DNA of 64,000 nucleotides, from the NCBI GenBank assembly GCA_947525005.1, contig CANNUY010000007.1, positions 1-64,000 on the forward strand, read 5' to 3'. The notes below the pieces were generated by a model. The model was not told where the DNA came from and searched no databases. It saw only the letters and a program-made list of their open reading frames with translations. How positions within the stretch are numbered: the first letter of the stretch is position 1; each line of letters begins with the position of its first letter. Made by a program: the position numbers and the translations under genes. Below are positions 35,629-44,247 of the stretch, piece by piece. The stretch comes from an uncultured Candidatus Melainabacteria bacterium (lineage in GTDB: Bacteria; Cyanobacteriota; Vampirovibrionia; Gastranaerophilales; Gastranaerophilaceae).

Positions 35629-36042
35629 ATGAAAAATTTGGTTTCAATACTCCTAATATTATATATAACCTTGTTTTATGCAGGAGATTGCTTTTCTGCA
35701 GAAAAAGATATTGTTTTGCCTATAGATAGAGTGTTTGAGGGAGTATGTATCTCAAATTCTGGTTGTGAAATCCTTTCTGAATTGACTTCAAATCTTAACA
35801 ATGCTCCTATTTTGATAGAGGTTTTTTGTGACGAAAAATTAAATTATGATTATACTTGGGAGATAGCTAATATTTATGCTTATAAGTTTTCAAAATGTTT
35901 GATAGATTTTGGTTATAATCAAAACAGAATAAGATATATAGGTTATGGTAATCTTGGGTTTGAAAGCTCTAAGTTGCAGAATGTTATTAAAATTAGTATT
36001 CAAAAAATAGAGCCACTTGTAATAAATTCGACAACTGACTAA
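35629..36042 (+). CDS. Secreted OmpA-like domain protein
   Basis: 137 aa. Signal peptide (MKN...FSA, ~1-25). The remaining ~110 residues follow the OmpA peptidoglycan-binding pattern: ILSELTSNLNNAPILIEVFCDE, then EIANIYAYKFSKCLIDFGYNQNRIRYIGYGNLG, which match the L-x-x-I-A, V-x-G-x-x-D and R-A-x-x-V...G-x-G steps, but the D and R that contact diaminopimelate are not clearly conserved. Periplasmic. It precedes the MCE protein gene by 17 bases, suggesting a shared envelope role. No good ribosome site. Confidence 0.6.
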   Translation: MKNLVSILLILYITLFYAGDCFSAEKDIVLPIDRVFEGVCISNSGCEILSELTSNLNNAPILIEVFCDEKLNYDYTWEIANIYAYKFSKCLIDFGYNQNRIRYIGYGNLGFESSKLQNVIKISIQKIEPLVINSTTD

Positions 36043-36059
36043 TACAAAAATTTTTATAA

Positions 36060-36917
36060 ATGGATATTCTTAGTTGTATGAAGAAACTTATTATATTTTT
36101 ATCTGCAATTTTAATTGTAATTATATCAATTCTAGGATATAGAGAATTGAATTCGACCTATGTGACTGCAAAGTTTTCTGATTTGCGACCGTTTCATGGA
36201 AATATTCCAGTATATTATAAAGGTGTAAAAATTGGGAAGGCTCGTGATATAAAGACTTCTGATGATTATAACTATTCTTTGTTGAAAATTCAGCTTTTTA
36301 GAAAAGACCACAAGTTACCAACAAATACAAAGGTTTATTTGAAAAAAGAGATTAAAGGCAATCATTTTGACGATTATTTAGAACTAATTTTGCCTGAAAC
36401 AGCTAATGGTGAGTTTATAAAAAATGGTTCAACTTTAGAGGGAAAATGTGCTGTTGATATTGAGCATTTTTTGAGAAACCAAGAGCCTGAAGAAGTGGAG
36501 AACTTAAAGAATAATCTTTCTCAAACTATTGAAAATGCGAATTTGTCCTTGCAAACTTTAGCTGAATTGTTTGGTTTAGCACAAGATATTTTGGCTGAAA
36601 ATAGAAGAAATATAAAAGGTTCTGTTGCTAATTTAGAGCGTTCTTCACGTTATATAACTGATACGACCTCAAAGATTAATAATTCTGTATCAGAAGAACA
36701 AATTTCTGATGTGTTTTCAAATGTACAAAATTTAACAAAAACAACAAACTCTATAACAGAAAATATTAGGGATACAGGCGTAGTTGGTATAAACGAAATA
36801 ATAGTGAAAACAAACTGTATACTTGATGATACAAATTGTTTGACAAAAGGTGTAAGAAAAACTATGTCAAAACCTTTTGGTGGAATAAGATTGATGTTTG
36901 GGAAAGTGGTTGATTGA
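36060..36917 (+). CDS. MCE/MlaD-family lipid-transport protein
   Basis: 285 aa. One N-terminal transmembrane anchor (~7-25), an MCE domain (FSDLRPFHGNIPVYYKGVKIGKARDI at ~39-64, containing the typical P-V-x-Y-x-G-V-x-[IV]-G-K block), then a long helical tail (~135-285). MlaD-type proteins form hexameric rings carrying phospholipid between inner and outer membrane. The permease and ATPase (MlaE/F) are not in the window. An internal ATG at 36078 (MKKLIIF) is an equally good start; neither has a ribosome site. Confidence 0.82.
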   Translation: MDILSCMKKLIIFLSAILIVIISILGYRELNSTYVTAKFSDLRPFHGNIPVYYKGVKIGKARDIKTSDDYNYSLLKIQLFRKDHKLPTNTKVYLKKEIKGNHFDDYLELILPETANGEFIKNGSTLEGKCAVDIEHFLRNQEPEEVENLKNNLSQTIENANLSLQTLAELFGLAQDILAENRRNIKGSVANLERSSRYITDTTSKINNSVSEEQISDVFSNVQNLTKTTNSITENIRDTGVVGINEIIVKTNCILDDTNCLTKGVRKTMSKPFGGIRLMFGKVVD

Positions 36918-36973
36918 CGCTTTTGTTTTTGGTATTATTTTATAGCAAATACTAAATAAAGGGAGAATGAAAA

Positions 36974-38752
36974 TTGAAAACAGCAATCAAATCACATAAT
37001 TGCGGTCAAATTACTGCAAAAAACATTAATGAAGAAGTTATAATTTCAGGTTGGGTATCAACAGTAAGAGATTTAGGTGGAATTATTTTCGTTGAATTAA
37101 GAGATAGAACAGGGTTCTTTCAATTGGTAGCAGACCCTCAAATTAATCCTGATATTCACGCAGTATTTTCAAAATTGAAAACAGAATCAGTTATTACTGT
37201 TAAAGGAAAAGTTACTCAAAGACCTGAAGAAACTTATAACGATAAGTTACCAACAGGTGAAGTAGAAACATATCCTACTTATGTAAATGTTTTATCAGAA
37301 GCAAAAACATTACCATTCGTTTTAGAAGACGAAAACGTATCAGAAGATATTAGATTAAAATATCGTTATTTGGATTTGCGTAGAGAAGATATGTTGCATA
37401 ATTTGACATTAAGACACAAAATAGTTACTGCTGTTAGAAATTATTTGAATAGTGAAGATTTCCTAGAAGTAGAAACTCCAATCTTGATTAAAACAACTCC
37501 TGAAGGTGCTAGAGATTATTTAGTTCCATCAAGAGTTCAAGAAGGCAAGTTTTATGCACTTCCACAATCACCACAAATCTTTAAACAATTGTTGATGGTT
37601 GGTGGTATCGAAAGATATTATCAAATCGCAAAATGTTTTAGAGATGAAGATTTGAGAGCTGATAGACAACCTGAATTCACTCAAATCGATATGGAAATGT
37701 CATTTGTTGACCAAGATAATGTTATTGCTATGACAGAAGGTCTTATTCAATCTGCGTTCAAAGAAGCTGGTATTGAAGTAAAACCTCCATTCAAGAGAAT
37801 TACTTGGCAAGAAGCTATGGATAAATATGGTTCAGACAAACCTGATACAAGATTTGGCTTAGAATTGTTTGATATTGGCGATATTATTATGGAATCAAAC
37901 TTTGATATCGTTAAGAACACATTGAAAGCTGGTGGTATAGTTCGTGGTATCAAGATTGAAGGTGGCGCAAGCTATTCTAGAAAAGAAATCGATGATATTA
38001 CAAAATTGGCTGTATCATTTGGTGCTAAGGCTCTTGCAAACATTATCTATAACGAAGACGGTACTGCAAAATCACCTGTACTTAAGTTTGTTACAGAAGA
38101 ACAAGCAAAACAAATCCAAGATAGAGCTGATGCAAAAGCAGGCGATATAATTTTCTTCGTAGCAGATAGACCAAAAGCAGTTTACGATATTATGGGTAGA
38201 TTAAGACTTCACTTCGGAAAGAAACTTAACTTAATCAATGAAGATGATAACGCTTTGTTGTGGGTTGTTGATTTCCCAATGTTTGAATATTCTGAAGAAG
38301 AAGGCAGATTTATGGCAATGCACCACCCATTCACATCTCCAAACCTAGAAGATTTGGATAAGTTGGATAGTGGTGATTTAGGTCACGTAAACTCTATTGC
38401 TTATGATATCGTTTATAACGGTACTGAACTTGGTGGTGGTAGTGTAAGAATCCACTCACCTGAAGTTCAAAAGAAAGTGTTTAAGGCATTAGGTTTGTCT
38501 GATGAAGAAGCACAAGAAAAATTTGGATTTATGGTAAATGCGTTCCAATATGGTACTCCACCTCACGCAGGTTTGGCTATCGGTTTAGATAGATTGGTTG
38601 CATTACTTTGTAGAACAGATTCTATTAGAGATGTTATAGCATTCCCTAAAAACTCTGGTGCAAAATGTTTGATGACTGATGCTCCTGCAGAAGCTTCATT
38701 ACAACAATTAAGAGAATTGCATTTGAAAAGTACTGTGAAACCACAAAAATAA
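36974..38752 (+). CDS. aspS: Aspartyl-tRNA synthetase
   Basis: 592 aa bacterial-type AspRS (or AspRS/AsnRS non-discriminating type). OB-fold anticodon domain at the N-terminus (ISGWVSTVRDLGGIIFVELRDR), class II motifs with RYLDLRR, FRDEDLRADRQPEFTQ and C-terminal GLAIGLDRLVALL, plus the bacterial GAD insertion. TTG start, seven bases after AGGGAGA; an ATG at 36967 is out of frame. Confidence 0.96.
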   Translation: MKTAIKSHNCGQITAKNINEEVIISGWVSTVRDLGGIIFVELRDRTGFFQLVADPQINPDIHAVFSKLKTESVITVKGKVTQRPEETYNDKLPTGEVETYPTYVNVLSEAKTLPFVLEDENVSEDIRLKYRYLDLRREDMLHNLTLRHKIVTAVRNYLNSEDFLEVETPILIKTTPEGARDYLVPSRVQEGKFYALPQSPQIFKQLLMVGGIERYYQIAKCFRDEDLRADRQPEFTQIDMEMSFVDQDNVIAMTEGLIQSAFKEAGIEVKPPFKRITWQEAMDKYGSDKPDTRFGLELFDIGDIIMESNFDIVKNTLKAGGIVRGIKIEGGASYSRKEIDDITKLAVSFGAKALANIIYNEDGTAKSPVLKFVTEEQAKQIQDRADAKAGDIIFFVADRPKAVYDIMGRLRLHFGKKLNLINEDDNALLWVVDFPMFEYSEEEGRFMAMHHPFTSPNLEDLDKLDSGDLGHVNSIAYDIVYNGTELGGGSVRIHSPEVQKKVFKALGLSDEEAQEKFGFMVNAFQYGTPPHAGLAIGLDRLVALLCRTDSIRDVIAFPKNSGAKCLMTDAPAEASLQQLRELHLKSTVKPQK

Positions 38753-38768
38753 TATTAGATAATATAAC

Positions 38769-38810
38769 AAAGGTGGTTGCTTAGAATAAGCAACCACCTT
38801 TGTTTTTTTT
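38769..38810 (+). terminator. Terminator of aspS
   Basis: A ~14-bp stem (AAAGGTGGTTGCTT with its complement) with a 5-base loop and a T9 run. Confidence 0.9.
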
Positions 38811-38826
38811 TATTTATAAAAATTAT

Positions 38827-39762
38827 TTAAACATTTTTAGTTTTTGAGTCATCATTTTTAGATAATTGTTCTTGCATTTGTTGGTTTTGTTGTTCTTCAA
38901 CCTTTTGTGCATCTCGTTTGTTAACAAAAGCATCTTTGATTTTTACTGCTGTATATGCAGCTGCGGCGAGTCCTAATGCACTAATTACATAACTTGAATA
39001 TGCAACAGCACTACCTTTAAGAACGTGTTTTGTTAGATTTTTAGGCAATAGTTTGTTAGCAAGTTTTAATCCTCTAAGACTTGCCATACCTTCTTCTGCA
39101 AGTACTGGCATCATAGCTACAAAAGATAATTTACCTGCGTTATCTCTGATGAAATTATTTACTTTTTGTTTTTTGTTTAGTTTTTTACCGTCTTCAGCTT
39201 TACTTTCTTTTGATAAAACACCATATAACATAGGTAAAGTAGCAAGAGCCATTGATAGACCTCTCGCTTTTTGCATACCTTTCCAGAATTTTGAGTTGTT
39301 GAAGTTTATTGAGTGTCCTATTTCGTGAAAAGCAGCAAATGAAATTTTCTTTTCAGGCATATAAATTTTATTTTGAAAAGAAGAATATCCTGCATTTAAG
39401 CCTTCTTGGATACCCTCTACCATACGTGCAGGGTTAGAAATTAGTTGTAATTTATCAAAAAGACTTAATTTCTTCCCACTTGGCTTTAACCATTCAATAG
39501 CAACACCTTTGTCTTTAACCCCACCTAATTCAAGAGCTTTTTCACTTGCTTTATGAATAATATCAATTTTGTCTTGAGAAATGTTTCCTATTTTCCCCAT
39601 TGCAGAGACAATCCCAGCTGCAGCTACACAACTAGTTGATTGGGCTAATGTGCCACCAACTATTCCTGTTACAGCACCACCAGCATAAATAGCCTTATCT
39701 TTCATTGTTGACTTTTGTTTTCCATTAAAAGCAACGTTATTGATGTTTTGAGATACTTCCAT
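38827..39762 (-). CDS. HExxH metalloprotease-like membrane protein
   Basis: 311 aa. Leader NNVAFNGKQKST (~8-19), then a Gly/Ala-rich hydrophobic stretch (~27-57), then HEIGH at 146-150 in AAFHEIGHSINF, a clear HExxH. Downstream, after further hydrophobic segments, AEEGMASLRG (~225-234) could supply the third, Glu, zinc ligand as in gluzincins. Another membrane segment at ~255-280 and a Gln-rich C-terminal tail. Third of the proteins sharing leader motif, hydrophobic segment and HExxH. TAGGAAA ribosome site. Confidence 0.72.
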   Translation of the reverse strand: MEVSQNINNVAFNGKQKSTMKDKAIYAGGAVTGIVGGTLAQSTSCVAAAGIVSAMGKIGNISQDKIDIIHKASEKALELGGVKDKGVAIEWLKPSGKKLSLFDKLQLISNPARMVEGIQEGLNAGYSSFQNKIYMPEKKISFAAFHEIGHSINFNNSKFWKGMQKARGLSMALATLPMLYGVLSKESKAEDGKKLNKKQKVNNFIRDNAGKLSFVAMMPVLAEEGMASLRGLKLANKLLPKNLTKHVLKGSAVAYSSYVISALGLAAAAYTAVKIKDAFVNKRDAQKVEEQQNQQMQEQLSKNDDSKTKNV

Positions 39763-40149
39763 AAAAATTTCCTACATTATTAACACACACATATATTTAA
39801 ACGTAATAATCAAAAATAAATTGCTATTTCAAATTATAATATAAAGATATGTAACAGTAAAAAGTTATGTTGAAATTTGTTAGCACTATATATGAACTGT
39901 TATTAAAAGTAATGGTATTTTGTATTGCAAGTGAATTTACGTATGGACGAGAGTTTGCTAAAAAAAAATAAAAGCGAGAAGTACGCTTCTCGCTACAAAA
40001 TGGAGTTTAACTAACACTAACTTATTTTCCCGATTTTCTCTGTGAAAATTCGTATTTTGTCAAGGCAAAACTTGCAAAATAATATATAATTATTTTGTAA
40101 TATGCCATTTGCGTTGTTTTATTTTATAAAATTGTCGATTATTCCGTGT
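39763..40149. other. Gene-free region before the flagellar operon end
   Basis: No supported gene. AT-rich promoter region of the HExxH gene on the left, then the terminator listed separately and spacer sequence. Confidence 0.5.
39961..39994 (-). terminator. Terminator of the flagellar gene pair
   Basis: Stem AGCGAGAAG/CTTCTCGCT (39973-39994); on the minus strand followed by TTTATTTTTTTT. It lies 330 bp beyond the flgG-like stop, past the repeat block. Confidence 0.75.
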
Positions 40150-40330
40150 TTTACGCTCTTACGAGTTTCGTTCATTTCATTCGCTCACTCTACCGAAAAT
40201 CCGCTGTCTTGGATTATTGTTTCACACTACGCAGTCGCTCATTTGATTTGCTCTGCAAATTCTATTCGCTATGCTCCGTGTCACTTCGAGTTTCGGACTA
40301 CGTCCTCACTCTACACAAAATCCGCTATGA
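40150..40330. repeat. Degenerate direct repeat block
   Basis: Two ~120-bp units in direct order: CACTCTACCGAAAATCCGCT at 40186 and CACTCTACACAAAATCCGCT at 40307, with CGAGTTTCG near the start of each. The second copy runs into the stop of the flgG-like gene. Base composition is higher in GC than surroundings. Open frames on the plus strand here are by-products. Confidence 0.55.
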
Positions 40331-41161
40331 ACTTACAAGTCGCATTGCTTCTTCTAGCAATTCTTTGTTAGATTTAATCAAAGCGTTTACAAGTTCCATT
40401 TGCATTTTTGCTTGTTGATAATTACTCATATTATCCTTAAAACTAGTATTTGATTGCTCAATCAAGCCTGAACGAATTTGACCAGTACCGATAACAGGTT
40501 TTCCTGATTCTTCTGTTTCAACGAAATTACCTTCGCTAATTTCGTATAAGCCATAGTTGTTGTGGAAATTAGCCGCCGCTATTTTGTAAAGTGGAACAGA
40601 GCGTTTACCACCATCTGCTTTACCATAGATAGTACCGTCTTCTTTGATTTCATATTCGTCATATTTACCCATGAATTTGCCGTTGTTTGGGTCAATCCAT
40701 AGTTTGATGTTTGTAGTTGGAATACTTAGAGCGCCACCTTTAAGTGCTGTTTCTTGGTATAAATCAGCGCTAATACTTTTTGTACCAGCCATGATTTCAC
40801 CGTTGTCATTTAGAATATAACCTTGAACGGCATCGCCATTTTTAGCTCTATAAACGCCTTCTCCGTCAAATGTAAATTCACCACGTCTTGTGTAGATAAT
40901 CTTGCCTTGATTATTACGTGTGATGAAGAAACCGTTTCCTTCGTAGAATACGTTTTCATTTGATGTACCTGGAGCAGATTTACCTTGACCTTGATTCTTC
41001 ATAGGGTTGTCAACGATTGCTCCACCTAAAAATGTTTCAAATGTAACTTTGTTTTCTCTGTACCCTGGTGTGTACATATTAGTCATGTTTTCTGCCAATG
41101 CGCTCATCCAGTGAGTTGTTGCCTTTTGACAGTTTAGTGCAGTTGTGTACGAATCATACAT
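40325..41161 (-). CDS. Flagellar hook/rod protein, FlgG/FlgF/FlgE family
   Basis: 278 aa. N-terminal rod motif form (ALNCQKATTHWMSALAENMTNMYTPGYRE, here in pieces of the usual A-L-x-A-x-x-x-x-L-x-x-x-x-N-N-x-A-N-x-x-T-x-G-Y/F), central GNGFFITR and GEFTFDGEGVYRAKNGDAVQGYIL, and C-terminal helix SNYQQAKMQMELVNALIKSNKE. This is a building block of the axial rod or hook, exported by the flagellar type III apparatus. The N-terminal D0 motif is divergent. Co-transcribed with the FliK-like gene upstream (15-bp gap). Confidence 0.85.
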   Translation of the reverse strand: MYDSYTTALNCQKATTHWMSALAENMTNMYTPGYRENKVTFETFLGGAIVDNPMKNQGQGKSAPGTSNENVFYEGNGFFITRNNQGKIIYTRRGEFTFDGEGVYRAKNGDAVQGYILNDNGEIMAGTKSISADLYQETALKGGALSIPTTNIKLWIDPNNGKFMGKYDEYEIKEDGTIYGKADGGKRSVPLYKIAAANFHNNYGLYEISEGNFVETEESGKPVIGTGQIRSGLIEQSNTSFKDNMSNYQQAKMQMELVNALIKSNKELLEEAMRLVSS

Positions 41162-41176
41162 TTGATTCTCTCCTTA

Positions 41177-42349
41177 TTATTTTGTTTCTTTTAAACTTAT
41201 TTTGTCATATTTTACATTTAGTGCTTCAAATTTTTCTTTTAGGATATGTAAGTTTTCTTTTATGTGTAACGCTAATTTTTCATCTGTAGTTTGAAGTTCA
41301 ACATTTAATTGCCCATCTTTATTTATCTTTATAATGACAGAAATGTCTTTGTCAAAATCTATTCTGAAAACTTTGTTATTTATAATAGAATCTTTTAACA
41401 ATGCTAAGAATTTACGTGACAAGTTGTCTAATTCATCGTTGTTTTCATCTGTGAAACTTGATGAATCTTGAGTTCCTCTTCTTAATAAACCTACTATACA
41501 ATCAACATCGGCTTTGTTTAGTTCTGATAGGTCAATTTTGTTGTGGTTAGTTACGTTCATTGTTTGGCTCATAAGCGCATTGATTATTGACGCTGTTTTT
41601 TCTTTGCTTTCTGATTTTTCGATATGAACTTGATTATTTAGAGCAACAATTTCGTTCATAAACAACATATCTTCTTCTGTAGTTTTGTATTCTTCATCAC
41701 TAAGTCTATTTTTCTCAATATTACGTCTAGCCATTTCCAAGTTTTCTTCTTCTGTTGAAAGAATAGATTCATCTTCTGCAAGTTCTTCTTCTGTTTCGTG
41801 AAGAACTTGAGAATTGTCTTTTTTGTCTTGATATAGATTTTTTAGATGATCATTCAAATCAAGCGAAGATTGAACATCAGCTTTAGTTTCATCTGAGTCT
41901 GATTCAGCTTCTTTGTTTGCCATAAGTTTTGATATAACGCTTGTTATATCTTCTGGTTCATCGACATCGTTTTGACCTGAACCTACGGTGTTTTCTAGTT
42001 CTTTTTTACTTTTTGAAATGTTTATTGAATTAAGGTTAATTTTATTTGACATGTCCATAAGTTTAAGAAGACGAGTTTTGTCTTCTTGACCGTTTGGGAT
42101 AACTTTTTGGTTTTCGGTTGGATTTTGACGTTTTTTAATCATAGCACGGTTTTCTTCGTCAGTGGACAAGATTGCTTCATCTTCAGCTATTTCTTTTGCT
42201 GTTTCACGTAAACCGTTACCAGATGCTTCTTCTTTATCCATAAGGTCAGAGAACGCTTCACCATCAAAATTGAAATTCTGAGAATCCATTTTGGGTTTGA
42301 AGGCATCTTCTTTTATGGGGGTGTATGAGTTTACTCCGTTTGAATACAT
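41177..42349 (-). CDS. FliK-like hook-length control protein
   Basis: 390 aa. Low-complexity acidic N-terminal two thirds and a compact C-terminal domain with INKDGQLNVELQTTDEKLALHIKENLHILKEKFEAL, matching the FliK C-terminal pattern (L-x-V-x-L near a helix L-x-x-L-x-x-x-L). An internal duplication is clear: ETAKEIAEDEAILSTDEEN (49-67) and ETEEELAEDESILSTEEEN (185-203). FliK measures hook length and switches export specificity. Gene order directly before a hook-type protein supports the call. Confidence 0.65.
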   Translation of the reverse strand: MYSNGVNSYTPIKEDAFKPKMDSQNFNFDGEAFSDLMDKEEASGNGLRETAKEIAEDEAILSTDEENRAMIKKRQNPTENQKVIPNGQEDKTRLLKLMDMSNKINLNSINISKSKKELENTVGSGQNDVDEPEDITSVISKLMANKEAESDSDETKADVQSSLDLNDHLKNLYQDKKDNSQVLHETEEELAEDESILSTEEENLEMARRNIEKNRLSDEEYKTTEEDMLFMNEIVALNNQVHIEKSESKEKTASIINALMSQTMNVTNHNKIDLSELNKADVDCIVGLLRRGTQDSSSFTDENNDELDNLSRKFLALLKDSIINNKVFRIDFDKDISVIIKINKDGQLNVELQTTDEKLALHIKENLHILKEKFEALNVKYDKISLKETK

Positions 42350-42631
42350 AAAATTTCCTTATGATATTTATATATTTTTCGGCAAAACCGAGATTTTCTT
42401 TAGAGATGATGTAAGAATTCATCTGTTTAGAGTACTTTATTTTTAATGATTTTTAATAGGATTTCAATTTTTGAAATAATATATGGATATGGTGTATATC
42501 TTAAGTATATACTATGTTTCAGAGTGTTACGAAATTGGGAAAAATTGAATAAAAAAATCAATTTTAGAAAAAGAAAACACTTTATATAAGTACGGGAATT
42601 AAAATTTAATAAAACTAATCGGGGAATTAAG
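42350..42631. other. Intergenic region upstream of the fliK-like gene
   Basis: Promoter region for the minus-strand flagellar genes. A near-palindrome GTATATCTTAAGTATATAC is at 42494-42512. No gene seen. Confidence 0.4.
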
Positions 42632-42832
42632 TCAGATCTTAAAACGATGGACTAAAACAAAATTCTTTTTATACTCTCTCTTAATATCCTCGTGTTTATT
42701 TAATGTTGCAGTACAAGTTATTGCAACTTTTTCTTTTATATACAGTGTTTTAGCGATTTTTAGAAAAACGTCAAAATTTATAATTTTATCGTTTTTTTCT
42801 TTTTTTACGCACTTAACTCCGAAAAGTATCAT
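42632..42832 (-). CDS. Possible small protein (66 aa), doubtful
   Basis: Basic 66-aa frame with no ribosome site or known motif. Composition is compatible with coding but not decisive. It sits at the left edge of the mobile remnant. Confidence 0.3.
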   Translation of the reverse strand: MILFGVKCVKKEKNDKIINFDVFLKIAKTLYIKEKVAITCTATLNKHEDIKREYKKNFVLVHRFKI

Positions 42833-42865
42833 TATTATTACTCATTGTAAAATTTCCCTTTCTTT

Positions 42866-42897
42866 TTGAACTATTTATAAATGAATTTCGTTATAAT
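42866..42897 (+). promoter_or_regulatory. Shared upstream module of the small secreted-protein genes
   Basis: TTGAAC, 20 bases, TATAAT with surrounding TTCGTTAYAATGATG. The same module stands at 43521-43552 and 44233-44264 before the two paralogous secreted-protein genes. Confidence 0.5.
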
Positions 42898-42916
42898 GAT
42901 GAAGAGGTATAACGTT

Positions 42917-43189
42917 ATGAAAAAAACAATTATTTTATTATTAATACTTTGCACAGCCTTACCAGTTTTTGCAGGTGATTTTTTCGGCGATTTATTTAAT
43001 CCTGATGGCAAGGAATATGTATACAGCATTGGGGATAAACGAATTCATTATTTAACTGATGAAAATGGTAAGAAATATGTATACAGCATTGGAGATAAAC
43101 GAATTCATTATACAACTGATAAAAATGGCAAGGAATATGTATACAGCATTGGAGATAAACGAATTCATTATTTAACTAATGAAAAATAA
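42917..43189 (+). CDS. Secreted protein of three tandem 20-residue repeats
   Basis: 90 aa: signal peptide (MKK...VFA, ~1-18), short spacer GDFFGDLFNPDG, then three almost identical units EYVYSIGDKRIHYLTDENGK. I start at the ATG after AGAGG; an earlier ATG gives a broken signal peptide. The repeat has a Tyr/Ile beta-hairpin look, like WG/YD-type secreted repeats. Function unknown; cargo of the mobile remnant. Confidence 0.7.
   Translation: MKKTIILLLILCTALPVFAGDFFGDLFNPDGKEYVYSIGDKRIHYLTDENGKKYVYSIGDKRIHYTTDKNGKEYVYSIGDKRIHYLTNEK
43007..43186 (+). repeat. Three 60-bp tandem repeats
   Basis: Units at 43007-43066, 43067-43126 and 43127-43186, ~92-95% identical by eye, in frame with the secreted protein. 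Nearly identical DNA suggests recent expansion and possible length variation. Confidence 0.9.
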
Positions 43190-43200
43190 TAATGAACTAA

Positions 43201-43485
43201 TTATAATTGTTGTATCCATTTAATTGCGTCAGCTTGTATAGAATTTAATTTCTCACCTCTATTAATATGACCTTTTAGGAAATCATTTAACTTGCCATAT
43301 TTTTCTTTTGCCCAATTAGTCATTGATAAGATTGTTCTTGGGAATTCTCTTAATTGGATTTCATAACTTATATCACCAACCTTATCAATACTCCATTTGA
43401 ATTGCTCAATTGTTGCTAAAAAATTATACCTTGGAATATTATTGCTAGTACCAATAACTCTTATTGGTAATCTATTTCTTCTCAT
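43201..43485 (-). CDS. Phage tail (XkdP/LysM-type) gene remnant
   Basis: 94 aa. The opening LPIRVIGTSNNIPRYNFLATIEQFKWSIDKVGDISYEIQLREF resembles the R-x-I-x-T-x-x-x-I-N...I-E-x-F-x-W...G-D-x-x-Y-x-x-x-L-x-E-Y stretch of PBSX XkdP-like tail proteins. The rest (TNWAKEKYGKLNDFLKGH) is atypical. It is shorter than an intact tail gene and lacks a ribosome site, so probably a fragment. Identification is by pattern memory only. Confidence 0.5.
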   Translation of the reverse strand: MRRNRLPIRVIGTSNNIPRYNFLATIEQFKWSIDKVGDISYEIQLREFPRTILSMTNWAKEKYGKLNDFLKGHINRGEKLNSIQADAIKWIQQL

Positions 43486-43520
43486 TGTTTATAAATATTT
43501 GTAAATTTTACTCCTTATAT

Positions 43521-43552
43521 TTGAACCTTTTGTATAAAATATTCGTTACAAT
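43521..43552 (+). promoter_or_regulatory. Shared upstream module, copy 2
   Basis: TTGAAC (43521-43526), 20 bases, TACAAT (43547-43552); same flanks as at 42866 and 44233. Confidence 0.5.
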
Positions 43553-43582
43553 GATGTAAGATAATTAAAAGGAGTTTAAAAT

Positions 43583-43888
43583 ATGAAGAAAATTATTTCA
43601 ATCCTATTTTTATTAGCACTCACAACACCTGCATTTGCTCATTTTGATGAGTCTTCTATTATACTGTATGATGTTGATGAGTATGAAGCGAAATGGCAAC
43701 AATTAAGAAAAGAATATTATTATAAAGTAGAACATAATCTTCCTTGTGGCTCTTATGAAAATGAGGTTGAAGCAAAATTTTATTCATGGCTATCAAATGA
43801 ACAAGCACAAGGTAGGCAACTTCAAGGTGTAGAGCCCAATATAAGACATTATTATGTAAATGATCATTGTCCAAGAAAACAACATTAA
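43583..43888 (+). CDS. Small secreted protein, paralogue A
   Basis: 101 aa with signal peptide (MKKIISILFLLALTTPAFA, cut before HFDES). The mature part is ~82 residues, rich in Tyr/Glu, with one conserved Cys (LPCGSYE) and a helix EVEAKFYSWLSNEQAQGRQLQG; a second Cys is near the C-terminus (NDHCPRKQH), lost in paralogue B. Ribosome site AAAAGGAG. No known family. Convergent with a phage-gene fragment, overlapping by four bases. Confidence 0.75.
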   Translation: MKKIISILFLLALTTPAFAHFDESSIILYDVDEYEAKWQQLRKEYYYKVEHNLPCGSYENEVEAKFYSWLSNEQAQGRQLQGVEPNIRHYYVNDHCPRKQH

Positions 43889-44247
43889 GCTAAAAGGATG
43901 TGATCTTGATCCTCTAAATTGTTTTCGTGTAAAACAACAGATACTATAACTTTTTCATTTGTTGCTTCTATTATATGTTTGCTCGAAATTACTCTATATG
44001 TATCATTAAGGTCTAATCTTCGATTTTCTATTTTTGTAGTTTTTCCTGTACATAATTTGTAATCTGCTCTGACTTCAAAAGATATTGATGTTGATGATTT
44101 ATTTAATTCTTTTAATTTTGCATAAGCAATTTTGTCAACATTTTGCTCATCATTTTTACTGATTTCTTCTGTATGTATTAGTAAACCGTATTTATCAATA
44201 CTTATAAATATTTGTAAATATTTTATCGGTTTTTGAACCTTTTGCAT
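43885..44247 (-). CDS. Phage baseplate hub (XkdQ-like) gene fragment, copy A
   Basis: 120 aa. ISFEVRADYKLCTGKTTKIENRRLDLNDTYRVISSKHII...VIVSVVLHEN matches the C-terminal end of XkdQ/gpD-type hub proteins (V-x-G-x-x-x-L-R-x-G-x-x-V...G-x-Y-x-V-x-S-x-x-H...V-x-L). The first ~15 residues overlap the promoter module of the next plus-strand gene, so it has lost its real N-terminus. A 5'-truncated second copy is at 44586-44806. Confidence 0.5.
   Translation of the reverse strand: MQKVQKPIKYLQIFISIDKYGLLIHTEEISKNDEQNVDKIAYAKLKELNKSSTSISFEVRADYKLCTGKTTKIENRRLDLNDTYRVISSKHIIEATNEKVIVSVVLHENNLEDQDHILLA

Noticed and set aside
40102..40418. Two overlapping plus-strand frames of about 90 codons
   Set aside because: They cover the degenerate direct repeat and the antisense of the flgG-like gene end; Ser/Leu/Cys-rich composition is that of a shadow frame.
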